Positions 1 to 10,457 of a stretch of DNA of 64,000 nucleotides are shown here, in pieces (within the stretch, counting starts at the first letter, position 1; every line of letters starts with the position of its first letter). The notes under the pieces are model-generated. The model searched no databases, was not told where the DNA came from, and saw only the letters and a list, made by a program, of their open reading frames with translations. The stretch is from NCBI RefSeq assembly GCF_000423265.1, contig NZ_AUHQ01000006.1, positions 1-64,000 on the forward strand. The letters are read 5' to 3'. This DNA comes from Ligilactobacillus saerimneri DSM 16049 (GTDB lineage: Bacteria; Bacillota; Bacilli; Lactobacillales; Lactobacillaceae). Position numbers and translations under genes: made by a program.

Positions 1-224
1 AGGTTAGCCGTTAATGAGCATTTACGACCACGATAACTAAGTTTAGTTTCGTGGTCGGCTTGCGCACTAGTCGCATGGTATTCACCCTTTAACCGGTGAA
101 TTTCATTAAAGATAGTAGTCTTACTAAAGCCCAGGTAATCAGCGATATATCGAAGAGATCGCTTTTCATGACGAAGCGTTTCGATGACAATGCGGTCTGA
201 AAATGATAAGATAGTGGTGCCCAT
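1..224 (-). mobile_element. IS30-family transposase, N-terminal part (runs off window)
   Basis: Reading leftwards from ATG at 224, 74 codons remain open to the window edge. They encode a helix-turn-helix start typical of IS30 transposases: an SDRIVIETLRHEKRSL stretch, then RYIADYLGFSKTTIFNEI, then a YHAT-SAQAD segment. The start has AAGGA five bases upstream. The DDE catalytic domain would lie outside the window. The element sits directly against a methylase remnant that has lost its 5' part, and its right end probably lies near 300-320, where the methylase reading frame first becomes recognisable. Family call by motif; exact IS name unknown. Confidence 0.8.
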
Positions 225-320
225 AAAGGTCCTTCTTTCTAATGGAATGTTGTAACGACACCATTAAAGACCTTTATGGGTTTTTCTGTCCACTAAAATG
301 TTCAACTTAAATTTTACAAT

Positions 321-860
321 CTGCCCTTTGAAAAACTTGCCGAAGCATTTCCTGAGCAGGTAACTAATGAAGATAAATACCTGAGATTTTATGGAAGGGT
401 TAAGGGAGAAAGAGTATATCGATATTTAAGAAAAGAATATGTATTAGATAATGAATATATCAATAGGTATAAAGTATTTGTTCCAAAGTCTAATGGTAGT
501 GGGGCTTTGGGAGAAGTACTCAGTACACCGCTCATTGGAGCTCCGCTCATTGGAGCTCCGCTCATTGGAGCCACTGATACCTTTTTAAATGTTGGACCTG
601 TAGATAATATTTTTGAAGCCGAAGCTCTACTAAAATATATTAAGTCTAAGTTTTTGAGAGTGATGTTAGGTATAAAAAAGACTACACAAGATAATGCCCG
701 GAACACGTGGTCAGAAGTTCCTCTCCAAGATTTCACCCCTAACTCTGATATTGATTGGACGAAGTCCATCCCTGAAATTGACCAACAATTATATGCAAAA
801 TATAAGTTAACCGAAGAAGAAATTAACTTTATTGAAACGAAAGTGCAGGCAATGGAATAA
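321..860 (+). pseudogene. Eco57I-type restriction-modification methylase, C-terminal remnant
   Basis: An open frame from about 297 becomes recognisable from 321 (LPFEKLAEAF) and ends at TAA 860. It resembles the C-terminal target-recognition and tail part of Eco57I-like methylases, including the TWSEVPLQDF and SDIDWTKSI segments and a final helix IDQQLYAKYKL followed by EEEINFIETKV. The upstream portion, which in this family carries the NPPY catalytic motif, is missing because the IS30 element abuts it. The only conventional internal start is TTG at 507. It contains a three-fold 15-bp in-frame repeat (528-572) giving APLIG units. The stop codon abuts the ATG of the Mrr-like gene, so the two were one transcription unit. 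Probably inactive. Confidence 0.75.
528..572 (+). repeat. three tandem 15-bp units inside the methylase remnant
   Basis: The unit CCGCTCATTGGAGCT occurs at 528-542, 543-557 and 558-572, the last with one end mismatch. Because the unit is 15 bp, copy-number change adds or removes five residues (APLIG) without shifting frame. Confidence 0.9.
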
Positions 861-1772
861 ATGACTAACTACAATGATTTAACTGCGCGGGAGAAAGAAG
901 CCTTTGTAATGCTCCCGATTATTGAGGAATTAAAACAATTGGGCGGGGAAGCCGCAAATGATGAAATCAAACGGGCCCTAGTTGCTGGTGACCATGGGCT
1001 GCCGGAAGATGTGCTGGTGGCAACCAAGATGGGAAAGAACGGTCCTTTCAAACCATTTGACTTTACCTTTAATTTTGGTGTTAGAAACATGATTATGGCT
1101 GGTTATTTGGAACGGCCACGGCGGGGGGTAGTAGCCCTTTTAGCTCAGGGACGAGCTGTGACGGAAACCGACCGACAAGCATTTGCTACCAAGGTTTTTG
1201 CCGTTAGTGATCCTAAGCGGGAAGAACTCAGCAAAAAGAAGCAAAAAGCACGGGAGGCCGCCGCTGCTAATGATGAAACAATTGAAGAAGTAGAAGAAAG
1301 TCAAGAAAATGCTTGGCGTACTAAATTACTAGATGCCTTGAATAATCTTTCGGCCACTAAATTTGAAACTTTCTGCCGGGCTTTGGTTCATCGGATGAAT
1401 ATTGAGATCGACGAAACAATCGGGATCAGTCCGACTGGTGACGGTGGTTTGGACGGCTATGGTTATTTGACGACTGATGATTTACAAACCGTCCGCGTGG
1501 CCTTACAAGCTAAGAAATGGACTAATAGTGTGGTTTCTTCACCGGAAATTGACAAATTCCGCGGGGCCATGGATAAATTCCGGGCGGATTATGGGATTTT
1601 TATTACAACTTCAACCTTTACCCAGAATGCCGTAGCGGCTGCGCGCACTGGTTCGAAGATGATTACCTTAGTCGATGGTGACCGGTTAACCAAGCTGGTT
1701 GCTAAATATGAAGTTTATGTTCACCCAGTAACAACCTATGAATTGGATGACTTCTTCACAACGGAGGATTAG
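861..1772 (+). CDS. Mrr-family restriction endonuclease
   Basis: 303 aa. Residues about 10-105 form the winged-helix Mrr N-terminal domain (PIIEELKQLGG, then GYLERPRRGVVALLAQGR). A charged linker follows (about 118-150). Residues 155-290 form the PD-(D/E)XK Mrr catalytic domain, with GGLD at 195-198 and QAK at 216-218 as the metal-binding and catalytic pattern. Such proteins cut DNA, either methylated DNA as in E. coli Mrr or as the nuclease of a classical R-M pair. ATG directly follows the stop of the methylase remnant, and a methylase N-terminal half follows 13 bp downstream, which argues for an R-M operon. The gene itself looks intact. With its methylase damaged, the specificity and toxicity of the nuclease are open questions. 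Confidence 0.85.
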   Translation: MTNYNDLTAREKEAFVMLPIIEELKQLGGEAANDEIKRALVAGDHGLPEDVLVATKMGKNGPFKPFDFTFNFGVRNMIMAGYLERPRRGVVALLAQGRAVTETDRQAFATKVFAVSDPKREELSKKKQKAREAAAANDETIEEVEESQENAWRTKLLDALNNLSATKFETFCRALVHRMNIEIDETIGISPTGDGGLDGYGYLTTDDLQTVRVALQAKKWTNSVVSSPEIDKFRGAMDKFRADYGIFITTSTFTQNAVAAARTGSKMITLVDGDRLTKLVAKYEVYVHPVTTYELDDFFTTED

Positions 1773-1785
1773 AAAGGTTTGATGT

Positions 1786-2511
1786 GTGATGAATGAACGC
1801 TTAATCAAATCAACTGATCGGGTTAAAGACCATGGCGAAGTGTTTACCCCTAAAAACATTGTCAACTTAATGTTAGATCAGCCCGAAATTCAAGCAAAAA
1901 TCCGAGACCTGTCGGCGACATTTCTAGAACCGGCTGCTGGTGAAGGAGCATTTTTGGTAGAGTTATTACACCGTAAAATGCAGGTAGCTTTGAAACAGAG
2001 TCATTCTGCTAAGGAATTTGATGAGCATGCATTGATGGCTTTAGCATCTTTATATGGGATTGAATACTTGGAAGATAATATGGAGATGCTGGTGATGAAC
2101 ATGCTAATAGCTTTTCGTGATGATTACCGCGATTCTATTCGCCAGCACTTTGCTAGTGAGCCTAACTCCAAAGTGGAAAAGAGCGCCCAGGTAGTTATTC
2201 AGGCCAATATGGTACATGGCGATACTCTCAAAAAAGTGGATGTCCAGGGCAACCCGTTGATTTTCAGTGAATGGACTAACATCCCTGGCCGGGTTAATAA
2301 GGTACAACGTACAGAATATACCTTTGAGGCGATCCTTGCAGGAGCTGGTCCCAATGATGTGGTAACCGGGGCACGTCAAGGAGAAGTTGAGCAATTGGAC
2401 TTGTTTAGTGCATTGGCACCAGAACCGTCGGCTGATGAGCAGACATTGACAACTTATGCGCCTGTAAAGTGGCAGGATATTTATTTGCGTAAGGTATTAC
2501 CAAAGGAATGA
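1786..2511 (+). CDS. N-6 adenine DNA methylase, N-terminal half (Eco57I-like)
   Basis: 241 aa from GTG 1786 (ATG 1789 is an alternative; AAAGG lies at 1773-1777). Residues 15-30 carry the DHGEVFTPKNIVNLML signature of Eco57I-type methylases, and residues 46-56 (FLEPAAGEGAF) are SAM-binding motif I. An acidic motif II-like stretch, YGIEYLEDNMEM, follows. The catalytic NPPY motif expected next is absent, and the frame ends after KWQDIYLRKV. Either this is a truncated gene or it is one subunit of a split methylase whose NPPY-bearing half was the gene upstream of the nuclease, now disrupted by IS30. A terminator hairpin follows directly. Confidence 0.7.
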   Translation: MMNERLIKSTDRVKDHGEVFTPKNIVNLMLDQPEIQAKIRDLSATFLEPAAGEGAFLVELLHRKMQVALKQSHSAKEFDEHALMALASLYGIEYLEDNMEMLVMNMLIAFRDDYRDSIRQHFASEPNSKVEKSAQVVIQANMVHGDTLKKVDVQGNPLIFSEWTNIPGRVNKVQRTEYTFEAILAGAGPNDVVTGARQGEVEQLDLFSALAPEPSADEQTLTTYAPVKWQDIYLRKVLPKE

Positions 2512-2533
2512 AATTAAACGCATTATAAACTAC

Positions 2534-2602
2534 AAAAGTGCTGTTTTTTGATGATAGGCAGGCAGTTAGGTTGACCTATCGTTAAAAAACGGCACTTTTT
2601 TG
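2534..2602 (+). terminator. Rho-independent terminator after the R-M genes
   Basis: Long inverted repeat: AAAAGTGCTGTTTTTTGATG with ATAGG on the left arm, and CCTATCGTTAAAAAACGGCA followed by CTTTTTT on the right arm. It closes the restriction gene cluster. Confidence 0.85.
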
Positions 2603-2771
2603 ATGATAGAGTGGAAACATAAGGGAGCTAATATCAAAAAAGTGGTGATTTTTGCTGATAGTTTTTGAGATCTCAGACGTATTTTTCTGGTTTGATGAGT
2701 GTTTTTTTGTTACGTTCAAAAGCCGACTGTTTGCCGTAGTTACTAGTGAGAGGGCATTTAAGGAGGTAGCT

Positions 2772-3603
2772 ATGGTAAATTACAGTGAACGGGACCGGCA
2801 GCGTTGGTTGCAGGCTAGTCCGACCCATAATAAAATCTTTCAGTGGATTATGGAATCTGGAACGATGTGCCCAGGACTTTCTCAAGGAGATAATTCCTGA
2901 GCGGGACTTTAGTCATTTGAAAATCATCAGTGAGAAAAGATTGAAAAACGTCAATCATAAGGAAATTCGTCTCGATATTCTAGCTACTGATAAGCAAGGA
3001 AATAAGTACAATATCGAAATGCAGGTTGCTGATGAGCATAATGTTGTTGAGCGATCGTTGTACTACCAATCGTTGTTAGTTGCTGGTATGCTGGATGCAA
3101 GGGATAAGTATCAGGACATCCGACAATCCTATGTGATTTTCTTGTGTCTGTTTTCGCCACTGAAGGATGTGCAAAGACCTGACCGAGTAATTAGTCATTT
3201 AGAACGCCGGGTAACGGAAGAACTAGAATATTCCCTTAAGGATCGAACCCATACTATTTTATTGAATCTTGATGGTGATTTAAGAACTGTTAATCCCAAC
3301 TTAAGAGGGTTTATCCAAGCTTTAAAACAGCAACCACAAACAAATACGAGTGACTTAGGAAACCAACTTATTCAAGCATTTAAGGACATTAAGGCTGATC
3401 AGGGAAAGGAGCGATCGTATATGATGTTGACAAAGGCAGAGCAAGACGAGATTAGAATGAAAGAAAGACTGGAATCAGCCAAGAGGTATATTCCACGCTT
3501 GCGAATTGAAGAACGGTGGGATGCCGCTATGGAAGAATTTGACTATGATGCAGACAAAGCTAAAGCTAAAGCTTTCCTTGAAGAAAATAATATCGAATAT
3601 TAA
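2772..3603 (+). pseudogene. Rpn family (PD-(D/E)XK) recombination-promoting nuclease/transposase, frameshifted
   Basis: ATG 2772 (AAGGAGG upstream) opens the typical Rpn start, SPTHNKIFQWIMES, but the frame stops at 2898. The remainder continues in the next frame from about 2868 as CAQDFLKEII, then a LDILATDKQGNKYNIEMQVA block, which is the D...E-x-Q catalytic core of the family, and on to 3603. The join lies in TGCCCAG at 2868-2874. Removing one C restores a continuous protein, so this is a single-base frameshift. The two pieces together have the usual length of about 275 aa. Family members are plentiful, often decayed, and promote RecA-independent recombination in E. coli. A sequencing error in the C-run cannot be excluded. 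Confidence 0.8.
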
Positions 3604-3628
3604 TAAGCAGGTAATTCTAAAAAAAAGC

Positions 3629-3676
3629 GAAACCCGCTCCAAGCGTCTAATCACGAGCCCTGGAGCGGGTTTTTGG
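3629..3676 (+). terminator. Rho-independent terminator
   Basis: AACCCGCTCCA (3631-3641) pairs with TGGAGCGGGTT (3661-3671) and is followed by T-rich sequence. It lies between the Rpn pseudogene and the convergent Fe-S-fold gene, so it may serve both. Confidence 0.85.
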
Positions 3677-3695
3677 TTACTTTATTTAGTGTTAG

Positions 3696-4091
3696 TTAGC
3701 AGTTACCGACTTCGGTGTTAGATTTGTCATCCAGGTAGGCCAGGATGTCTTTGGCATCGGCGATTCCAAGAAAAGTATCCAGCAACTTGTTGGAGTTACT
3801 TAACCGTAAAGCGCCATACTTGGCATCCAACTTGAGCCCATCCCCGAGGAATGTCATGTCATAGTTAGAAGTATAGAAATTAATTCCTTCTGGACCTTCC
3901 AGCTTGACATCGTATTGTGGTTCTAATTCATCAACAGTGATAATAGAGAATTTTCCCCCAATACTGCAGGCCCCCCCATCGATAGAATATTTGCCTCCAG
4001 CATCGTCAGTGATGAGGAGCATCGTCTTGTCTGTGAGTTCTTTTTGCTTGAGAATGGCCAGTGCAGCCGGTGTAATAGTAATTTGTGCCAT
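3696..4091 (-). CDS. iron-sulfur cluster biosynthesis (HesB/IscA-fold) family protein
   Basis: 131 aa. It begins MAQITITPAALAILKQKEL, a HesB-like beta-strand opening, and contains GGACSIGG and a C-terminal Cys. The C-G-C tail that anchors clusters in IscA/SufA is not present, so it belongs to the short HesB-like branch common in lactobacilli, whose biochemical role is not settled. Two in-phase ATGs exist (4097, 4091). AGGAGG sits only two bases from the first but eight from the second, so I start at 4091. It is monocistronic and convergent with the Rpn pseudogene. Confidence 0.65.
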   Translation of the reverse strand: MAQITITPAALAILKQKELTDKTMLLITDDAGGKYSIDGGACSIGGKFSIITVDELEPQYDVKLEGPEGINFYTSNYDMTFLGDGLKLDAKYGALRLSNSNKLLDTFLGIADAKDILAYLDDKSNTEVGNC

Positions 4092-4161
4092 AATCATGAC
4101 CTCCTTTATGATGGTTTAATCATAGCACATTTATTTACTTTTTGTTAGTAATTTGCTTAGC

Positions 4162-4974
4162 TTATAGAAGGTAATCAGCCAGAACTTTGAGAACCCCGTT
4201 TTCATTGTTACTTGGGGCTTCATGGTCAGCAATATTTTTAACTGCATCGATCCCGTTGGCCATCGCATAGGAGAGGCCGGCTGCTTTGAGCATTTCAGCG
4301 TCATTGCCATTATCCCCAAAAGCAATTAATTGGTCGAGCTTGATGCCATGCGTAGTAAGCAACTGTTTCAAGCCATTGGCCTTATTGACATCTGGTGCCA
4401 AAATGTCGATACTCCCGTTACCACTCGAAGTAATGTGGAATTGGTTACCAAAATAGGTCCGAATACCATCCGCAATCCGGTCAGTCTGTTCCCAAGGAAC
4501 GTCCAATGAGAGCTTGAGGATCGGTTCTTGTCCCACCGGCACGTCAGCATATGAAGAAACTTCCGTCGTTTTTGGATAATAAAAATGGACTGCATCCCGG
4601 AAAGTTTGGGGGGTCGTCGTCAGGCAATAAGCCTGTTTGAGTCCAGAAATAATGACGTGGACGTTAGTTTGGGGTTGAAGATACTCCAACACCAAGGGAA
4701 TCAAAGAATTATCAATTGCAGTATAGTCCAATGTTTTTCCACCTTGAAGAAGATACGCTCCGTTTTCAGCGACGTAGTCAATGGCTGTGGCATGCGCCCC
4801 AAAGTCTTTTTGCAGTTTATAGAACTGGTTACCACTAGCTGTGATAAAACGGATGTTATTTTTGTGAGCGGCATTGAGCACGGCTGTAAACAAGTCATGA
4901 TCATAGTCTTTCTTATCTGTCAAAAATGTACCATCCATATCGACAGCAATCGCCTGGAAAGGAATGTGTGTCAT
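4162..4974 (-). CDS. Cof-type HAD-IIB family phosphatase
   Basis: 270 aa. HAD motif I is DMDGTF near residue 12 (nucleophile plus acid Asp), motif II is the ITASGNQ segment, and motif IV is FGDNGNDAEML near residue 220. The long insert between them is the C2 cap of Cof/YkrA-like enzymes, which hydrolyse sugar phosphates, FMN or pyridoxal phosphate. Individual substrates cannot be read from sequence. The start is ATG 4974 with AGGAG about ten bases upstream. A -10-like TATACT (5014-5019 on the opposite strand) and a cre-like site lie upstream, so carbon control is possible. Confidence 0.85.
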   Translation of the reverse strand: MTHIPFQAIAVDMDGTFLTDKKDYDHDLFTAVLNAAHKNNIRFITASGNQFYKLQKDFGAHATAIDYVAENGAYLLQGGKTLDYTAIDNSLIPLVLEYLQPQTNVHVIISGLKQAYCLTTTPQTFRDAVHFYYPKTTEVSSYADVPVGQEPILKLSLDVPWEQTDRIADGIRTYFGNQFHITSSGNGSIDILAPDVNKANGLKQLLTTHGIKLDQLIAFGDNGNDAEMLKAAGLSYAMANGIDAVKNIADHEAPSNNENGVLKVLADYLL

Positions 4975-5042
4975 ACGTGCAGGACTCCTTTTTAATAATT
5001 ATCTAGTAGTACAAGTATAAAAATAACATAACATCCATTACA

Positions 5043-5056
5043 TGAAAATGCTTTCA
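5043..5056. promoter_or_regulatory. cre-like site (candidate CcpA operator)
   Basis: TGAAAATGCTTTCA matches the CcpA consensus TGWAANCGNTNWCA at all fixed positions except one (T for the central C). It lies in the divergent spacer between the HAD phosphatase and pgpA, just upstream of the likely -35 region of the phosphatase. Confidence 0.5.
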
Positions 5057-5178
5057 AATTGTTATCTAATGTCCCTGTTAACTCTGATAGAATTATTCTC
5101 ACAATTGAAAAATTACCGGGGGATGGATTTTTCTGGTAGGATAAAGAAGTATTTGGAAAAGAAAGGTGACCTAAGCAT

Positions 5179-5676
5179 ATGAACAACCCACAATTTCGTT
5201 ATCCAGACAAAGCCGCCTATGAATTCGTAGTTAACCGTTTGGCAGACCGGGGCGTCCAGCTCGAAGATTTAGCTGAGATAGTGTACACGACCCAGCATAA
5301 ATTTGAACCACGCCTGACTAAGGAAGAAGCTCTCACTGAGTTGATCCATACTTTACACAAGCGGGACCTGCTCAATAATGCCATGGTGATGCTAGAACTT
5401 GACCGGTTAACTGAAGCTGGTCAACTAGCTAGTCCCCTGAGTGACATCATCGCCAACGATGCGGGTGTCTTTGGCGTGGACGAAACCTTGGCTTTACAGA
5501 TTGCCAATATCTACGGAACGATTGGTGCAACTAACTTCGGTTACCTTGACCGGGAAAAATCGGGAATTATTCGCAGTTTCGACCAAGGAAATCCCCACGT
5601 GACAACCTTTATTGACGATTTGTTAGCTGCAATTGTGGCTGCTGTTTGTGGGAAGATTGCCCACAAGTATGCATAA
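5179..5676 (+). CDS. pgpA: phosphatidylglycerophosphatase A-like protein (PgpA/YutG)
   Basis: 165 aa. The family core is clear: ANDAGVFGVDETLALQIAN, then YGTIGATNFGYLD, then FIDDLLAAIVAAV. PgpA enzymes dephosphorylate phosphatidylglycerol phosphate to phosphatidylglycerol. The soluble Firmicute YutG-like branch is annotated by homology, and its physiological substrate is less certain. ATG 5179 follows GAAAGGTGACC. The gene stands alone, and its 3' side holds a copy of the dispersed repeat described at 5709, which supplies a terminator. Confidence 0.75.
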   Translation: MNNPQFRYPDKAAYEFVVNRLADRGVQLEDLAEIVYTTQHKFEPRLTKEEALTELIHTLHKRDLLNNAMVMLELDRLTEAGQLASPLSDIIANDAGVFGVDETLALQIANIYGTIGATNFGYLDREKSGIIRSFDQGNPHVTTFIDDLLAAIVAAVCGKIAHKYA

Positions 5677-5708
5677 GTGTCGCTCCTATCTTCTTCAGTA
5701 ATAACCAA

Positions 5709-8028
<2,320 letters not shown>

Positions 8029-8038
8029 TTAGGCAAAT

Positions 8039-8076
8039 AAACGAGGCCGGGAAGTTTCCTAGCCTCGTTTGTTTTT
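8039..8076 (+). terminator. Rho-independent terminator after metG
   Basis: AAACGAGGC-type left arm and GCCTCGTTT right arm around a GGGAAGTTTCCTA loop region, followed by T-rich sequence. Confidence 0.8.
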
Positions 8077-8138
8077 GCTAAAGGAAGCAGCAAGCTGTTA
8101 TTATTGAGAAGTTATTTTATTAATGTTAGGTGAAGAAG

Positions 8139-8906
8139 ATGCAGATTTTTGATGCACACACACATATCAATGCTCCCCAGTTCAAAGATGATATTCCTGA
8201 CGTAATTACCCGAGCTCATGCTCTCGACGTGACGGCAATGTTGGTGCTTGCCGATTCGCCCGCTAGCAATGCGCGCTTGCGGGAATTGTTAGCTTTAGAC
8301 GACCATATCTACGGAGCGCTGGGATGTCATCCGGAGACCGCCTTGGACTACGGTCCCCAATGGGAGGAACTCCTTTTGACCACCATGCAAAACCCACGCT
8401 ACAAAGCAGTAGGAGAGATCGGGCTGGATTATTACCATGACGCCCCTCATGATGTGCAAAAGCGGATCTTTATCCGGCAATTAGAATTGGCCCAAGAGTT
8501 GCACCGGCCAGTAGTGATCCATACCCGGGACGCCTTGGCAGATACTTATGACATCATGCAGGCTATTCAACCCCAGGATGGGGTGATCATGCACAGTTTT
8601 AACGGTGACGCCCATTGGGCCGAAAAATTCTTGGCTTGCGGCTACTATTTATCATTTAGTGGGGTAGTGACATTTGCCAACGCACCGGAGGTCCGAGAAG
8701 CAGCACTGATAACGCCGGCTGACCGGCTTTTAGTTGAAACAGATGCTCCTTATCTAGCCCCCATTCCGATGCGGGGAGCTATGAATGAACCGGGCTTTAC
8801 CCGGTATACGTTAGAATTTCTAGCGCAAATACGGGGGACAACCGCTACAACATTAGCAGCCCAGACATTTGCAAATACAAAGAGGATTTTGAAAATTAAT
8901 GAATGA
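8139..8906 (+). CDS. tatD: TatD family metal-dependent DNase
   Basis: 255 aa from ATG 8139 (AGGTG upstream; an in-frame GTG at 8130 falls inside the RBS). The TIM-barrel metallohydrolase signatures are in order: DAHTHIN near the N-terminus, GCHPE, GEIGLDYYHD, VIHTRDA, HSFNGD and ETDAPYLAP. TatD enzymes are 3'-5' exonucleases for DNA and RNA, linked to repair and RNA turnover. It overlaps rnmV by 8 bp, which suggests translational coupling, as in the same metG-tatD-rnmV-ksgA order in Bacillus. Confidence 0.93.
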   Translation: MQIFDAHTHINAPQFKDDIPDVITRAHALDVTAMLVLADSPASNARLRELLALDDHIYGALGCHPETALDYGPQWEELLLTTMQNPRYKAVGEIGLDYYHDAPHDVQKRIFIRQLELAQELHRPVVIHTRDALADTYDIMQAIQPQDGVIMHSFNGDAHWAEKFLACGYYLSFSGVVTFANAPEVREAALITPADRLLVETDAPYLAPIPMRGAMNEPGFTRYTLEFLAQIRGTTATTLAAQTFANTKRILKINE

Positions 8907-9483
8907 AAAGACAAAAATTAGAGAAGTAATCGTTGTTGAAGGCAAAAGTGATACCGAACAGATCAAAAAGGCGGTCAATGCGGACACAATTGAAACGCGG
9001 GGGTCTGCGATCAGTGATGAAGTGCTGGCTCAGATTGATGAACTCCAGCAAAAGCGGGGGGTAATTGTTTTTACCGACCCAGATTTCAATGGGGAAAAAA
9101 TCCGCAAGGTTATTACCCGTGAAGTTCCTGGCGTTAAACACGCTTTTATCAACCGCCAGGATGCAGCGCCCCACGCTAAGGGTAGTTTAGGGGTGGAGCA
9201 TGCTAGCGCGGAAGCCATTCGGGATGCTTTAGCCCACCTGTATACCGAAGAACCTGATACCCCAGCCTTGATAAGCCTAGAAGACTTACAAACGGCTGGT
9301 TTGACTGCTGGTCCCGGAGCCAAACGCAAACGGGAATTGCTCGGTGAGATCTTACGGATCGGTTATACTAATGGTAAACAACTGTACAAACGTCTGCAGC
9401 TTTTTCAGATTCAACCAGCGGAATTTGCCCAGGCGTTGGCACAGGTTAATGAGATGATGGGAGAACAAACAGATGGCGAATAA
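8899..9483 (+). CDS. rnmV: ribonuclease M5 (5S rRNA maturation)
   Basis: 194 aa. A Toprim domain opens the protein: REVIVVEGKSDTEQIKKAV supplies the catalytic Glu, and VIVFTDPDFNGEKIRK is the DxD motif. The C-terminal half (about 110-190) is the RNase M5-specific helical domain. The enzyme trims both strands of the 5S precursor, with ribosomal protein L18 as cofactor in Bacillus. It overlaps tatD upstream and ksgA downstream, so the four genes read as one operon. Confidence 0.95.
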   Translation: MNEKTKIREVIVVEGKSDTEQIKKAVNADTIETRGSAISDEVLAQIDELQQKRGVIVFTDPDFNGEKIRKVITREVPGVKHAFINRQDAAPHAKGSLGVEHASAEAIRDALAHLYTEEPDTPALISLEDLQTAGLTAGPGAKRKRELLGEILRIGYTNGKQLYKRLQLFQIQPAEFAQALAQVNEMMGEQTDGE

Positions 9484-10366
9484 TATCGAAATTGGCTCAC
9501 CGACCCGGACCCGGGCAATCATGGAAGCCTACGGGTTACACTTCAAGAAGAGCCTTGGACAAAACTTCCTAACGGATATCAATATCTTGCGTAAGATTGT
9601 GACCAGCGCTGAAATCACTACGGCAGATGATGTGATTGAGATTGGACCTGGGATTGGAGCTCTGACAGAACAGTTAGCACAAAATGCCCACCAGGTTCTA
9701 GCATTGGAGATCGACCAGCGCCTGATTCCAGTTCTAGGGGAAACGTTAGCCCCTTATGACAATGTAACAGTGGTTAATCAGGACGTATTACAAGCCGATT
9801 TGTCCCAACTGGTAGCGACCCACTTTACAGGGGACCGTCCACTTAAAGTGGTAGCTAACTTGCCATATTACATTACAACCAAGATTATTATGAACTTACT
9901 TGATAGTGGTGTGGCTTTAGACAAGATTGTGATTATGGTTCAAAAAGAAGTCGCTGATCGTCTGGCGGCTACACCTCAAACCAAAGATTATGGTTCTTTG
10001 TCAGTGGCAGTGCAGTATGCAATGGATGTCCAGACTGCCTTTATTGTTCCCAAGACGGTATTTGTGCCCCAGCCTAAGGTGGACTCTGCGATTGCCGTAT
10101 TGACGCGCAAAACTGAAGCGCGGGTTCAGCCACAAGATGAATCGCATTTTCGGACTTTGGTTAAGGGCAGTTTCATGCACCGGCGCAAGAGTCTGTGGAA
10201 CAACCTCCAGGGGCTGTATGGGAAAGATGCGGATGTGAAAGCAAAAATGCAGACTGCTCTAACCAAGGCTGAGATTGCGCCATCAGTGCGGGCTGAAGCC
10301 CTGACGGTTGAAGATTTCATCCGTCTTTCTGATTGCTTGCTGGCAGCTGGAGTTATTGCTAAATAA
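9473..10366 (+). CDS. rsmA: 16S rRNA (adenine1518/1519-N6) dimethyltransferase
   Basis: 297 aa. The family opening KKSLGQNFLTDINILRKIV precedes SAM motif I, IEIGPGIGALTEQLA, the acidic EIDQRL, and the catalytic NLPYYITTK motif. The C-terminal helical domain contains FMHRRKSLWNNL. It dimethylates two adjacent adenines in helix 45 of 16S rRNA, a late step in 30S assembly; loss gives kasugamycin resistance. It overlaps rnmV by 11 bp. Confidence 0.97.
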   Translation: MANNIEIGSPTRTRAIMEAYGLHFKKSLGQNFLTDINILRKIVTSAEITTADDVIEIGPGIGALTEQLAQNAHQVLALEIDQRLIPVLGETLAPYDNVTVVNQDVLQADLSQLVATHFTGDRPLKVVANLPYYITTKIIMNLLDSGVALDKIVIMVQKEVADRLAATPQTKDYGSLSVAVQYAMDVQTAFIVPKTVFVPQPKVDSAIAVLTRKTEARVQPQDESHFRTLVKGSFMHRRKSLWNNLQGLYGKDADVKAKMQTALTKAEIAPSVRAEALTVEDFIRLSDCLLAAGVIAK

Positions 10367-10373
10367 TATTTAT

Positions 10374-10402
10374 TTGGTAATTATGCGAAACCATGCTACA
10401 AT
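10374..10402 (+). promoter_or_regulatory. promoter of veg
   Basis: TTGGTA at 10374-10379 and TACAAT at 10397-10402, separated by 17 bp, in the gap before veg. Confidence 0.5.
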
Positions 10403-10457
10403 GATATGATGTATAGCGACGGCTGATTAGAGTGAGAGCACAGTAGAGGTGAATTTT

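Noticed and set aside
528-572. Could the three 15-bp units be a CRISPR array?
   Set aside because: Units are directly tandem without spacers and are translated in frame.
4585-4995. 136-codon plus-strand frame opposite the HAD phosphatase
   Set aside because: It lies entirely antisense to clear HAD motifs, has no RBS and no recognisable domain.
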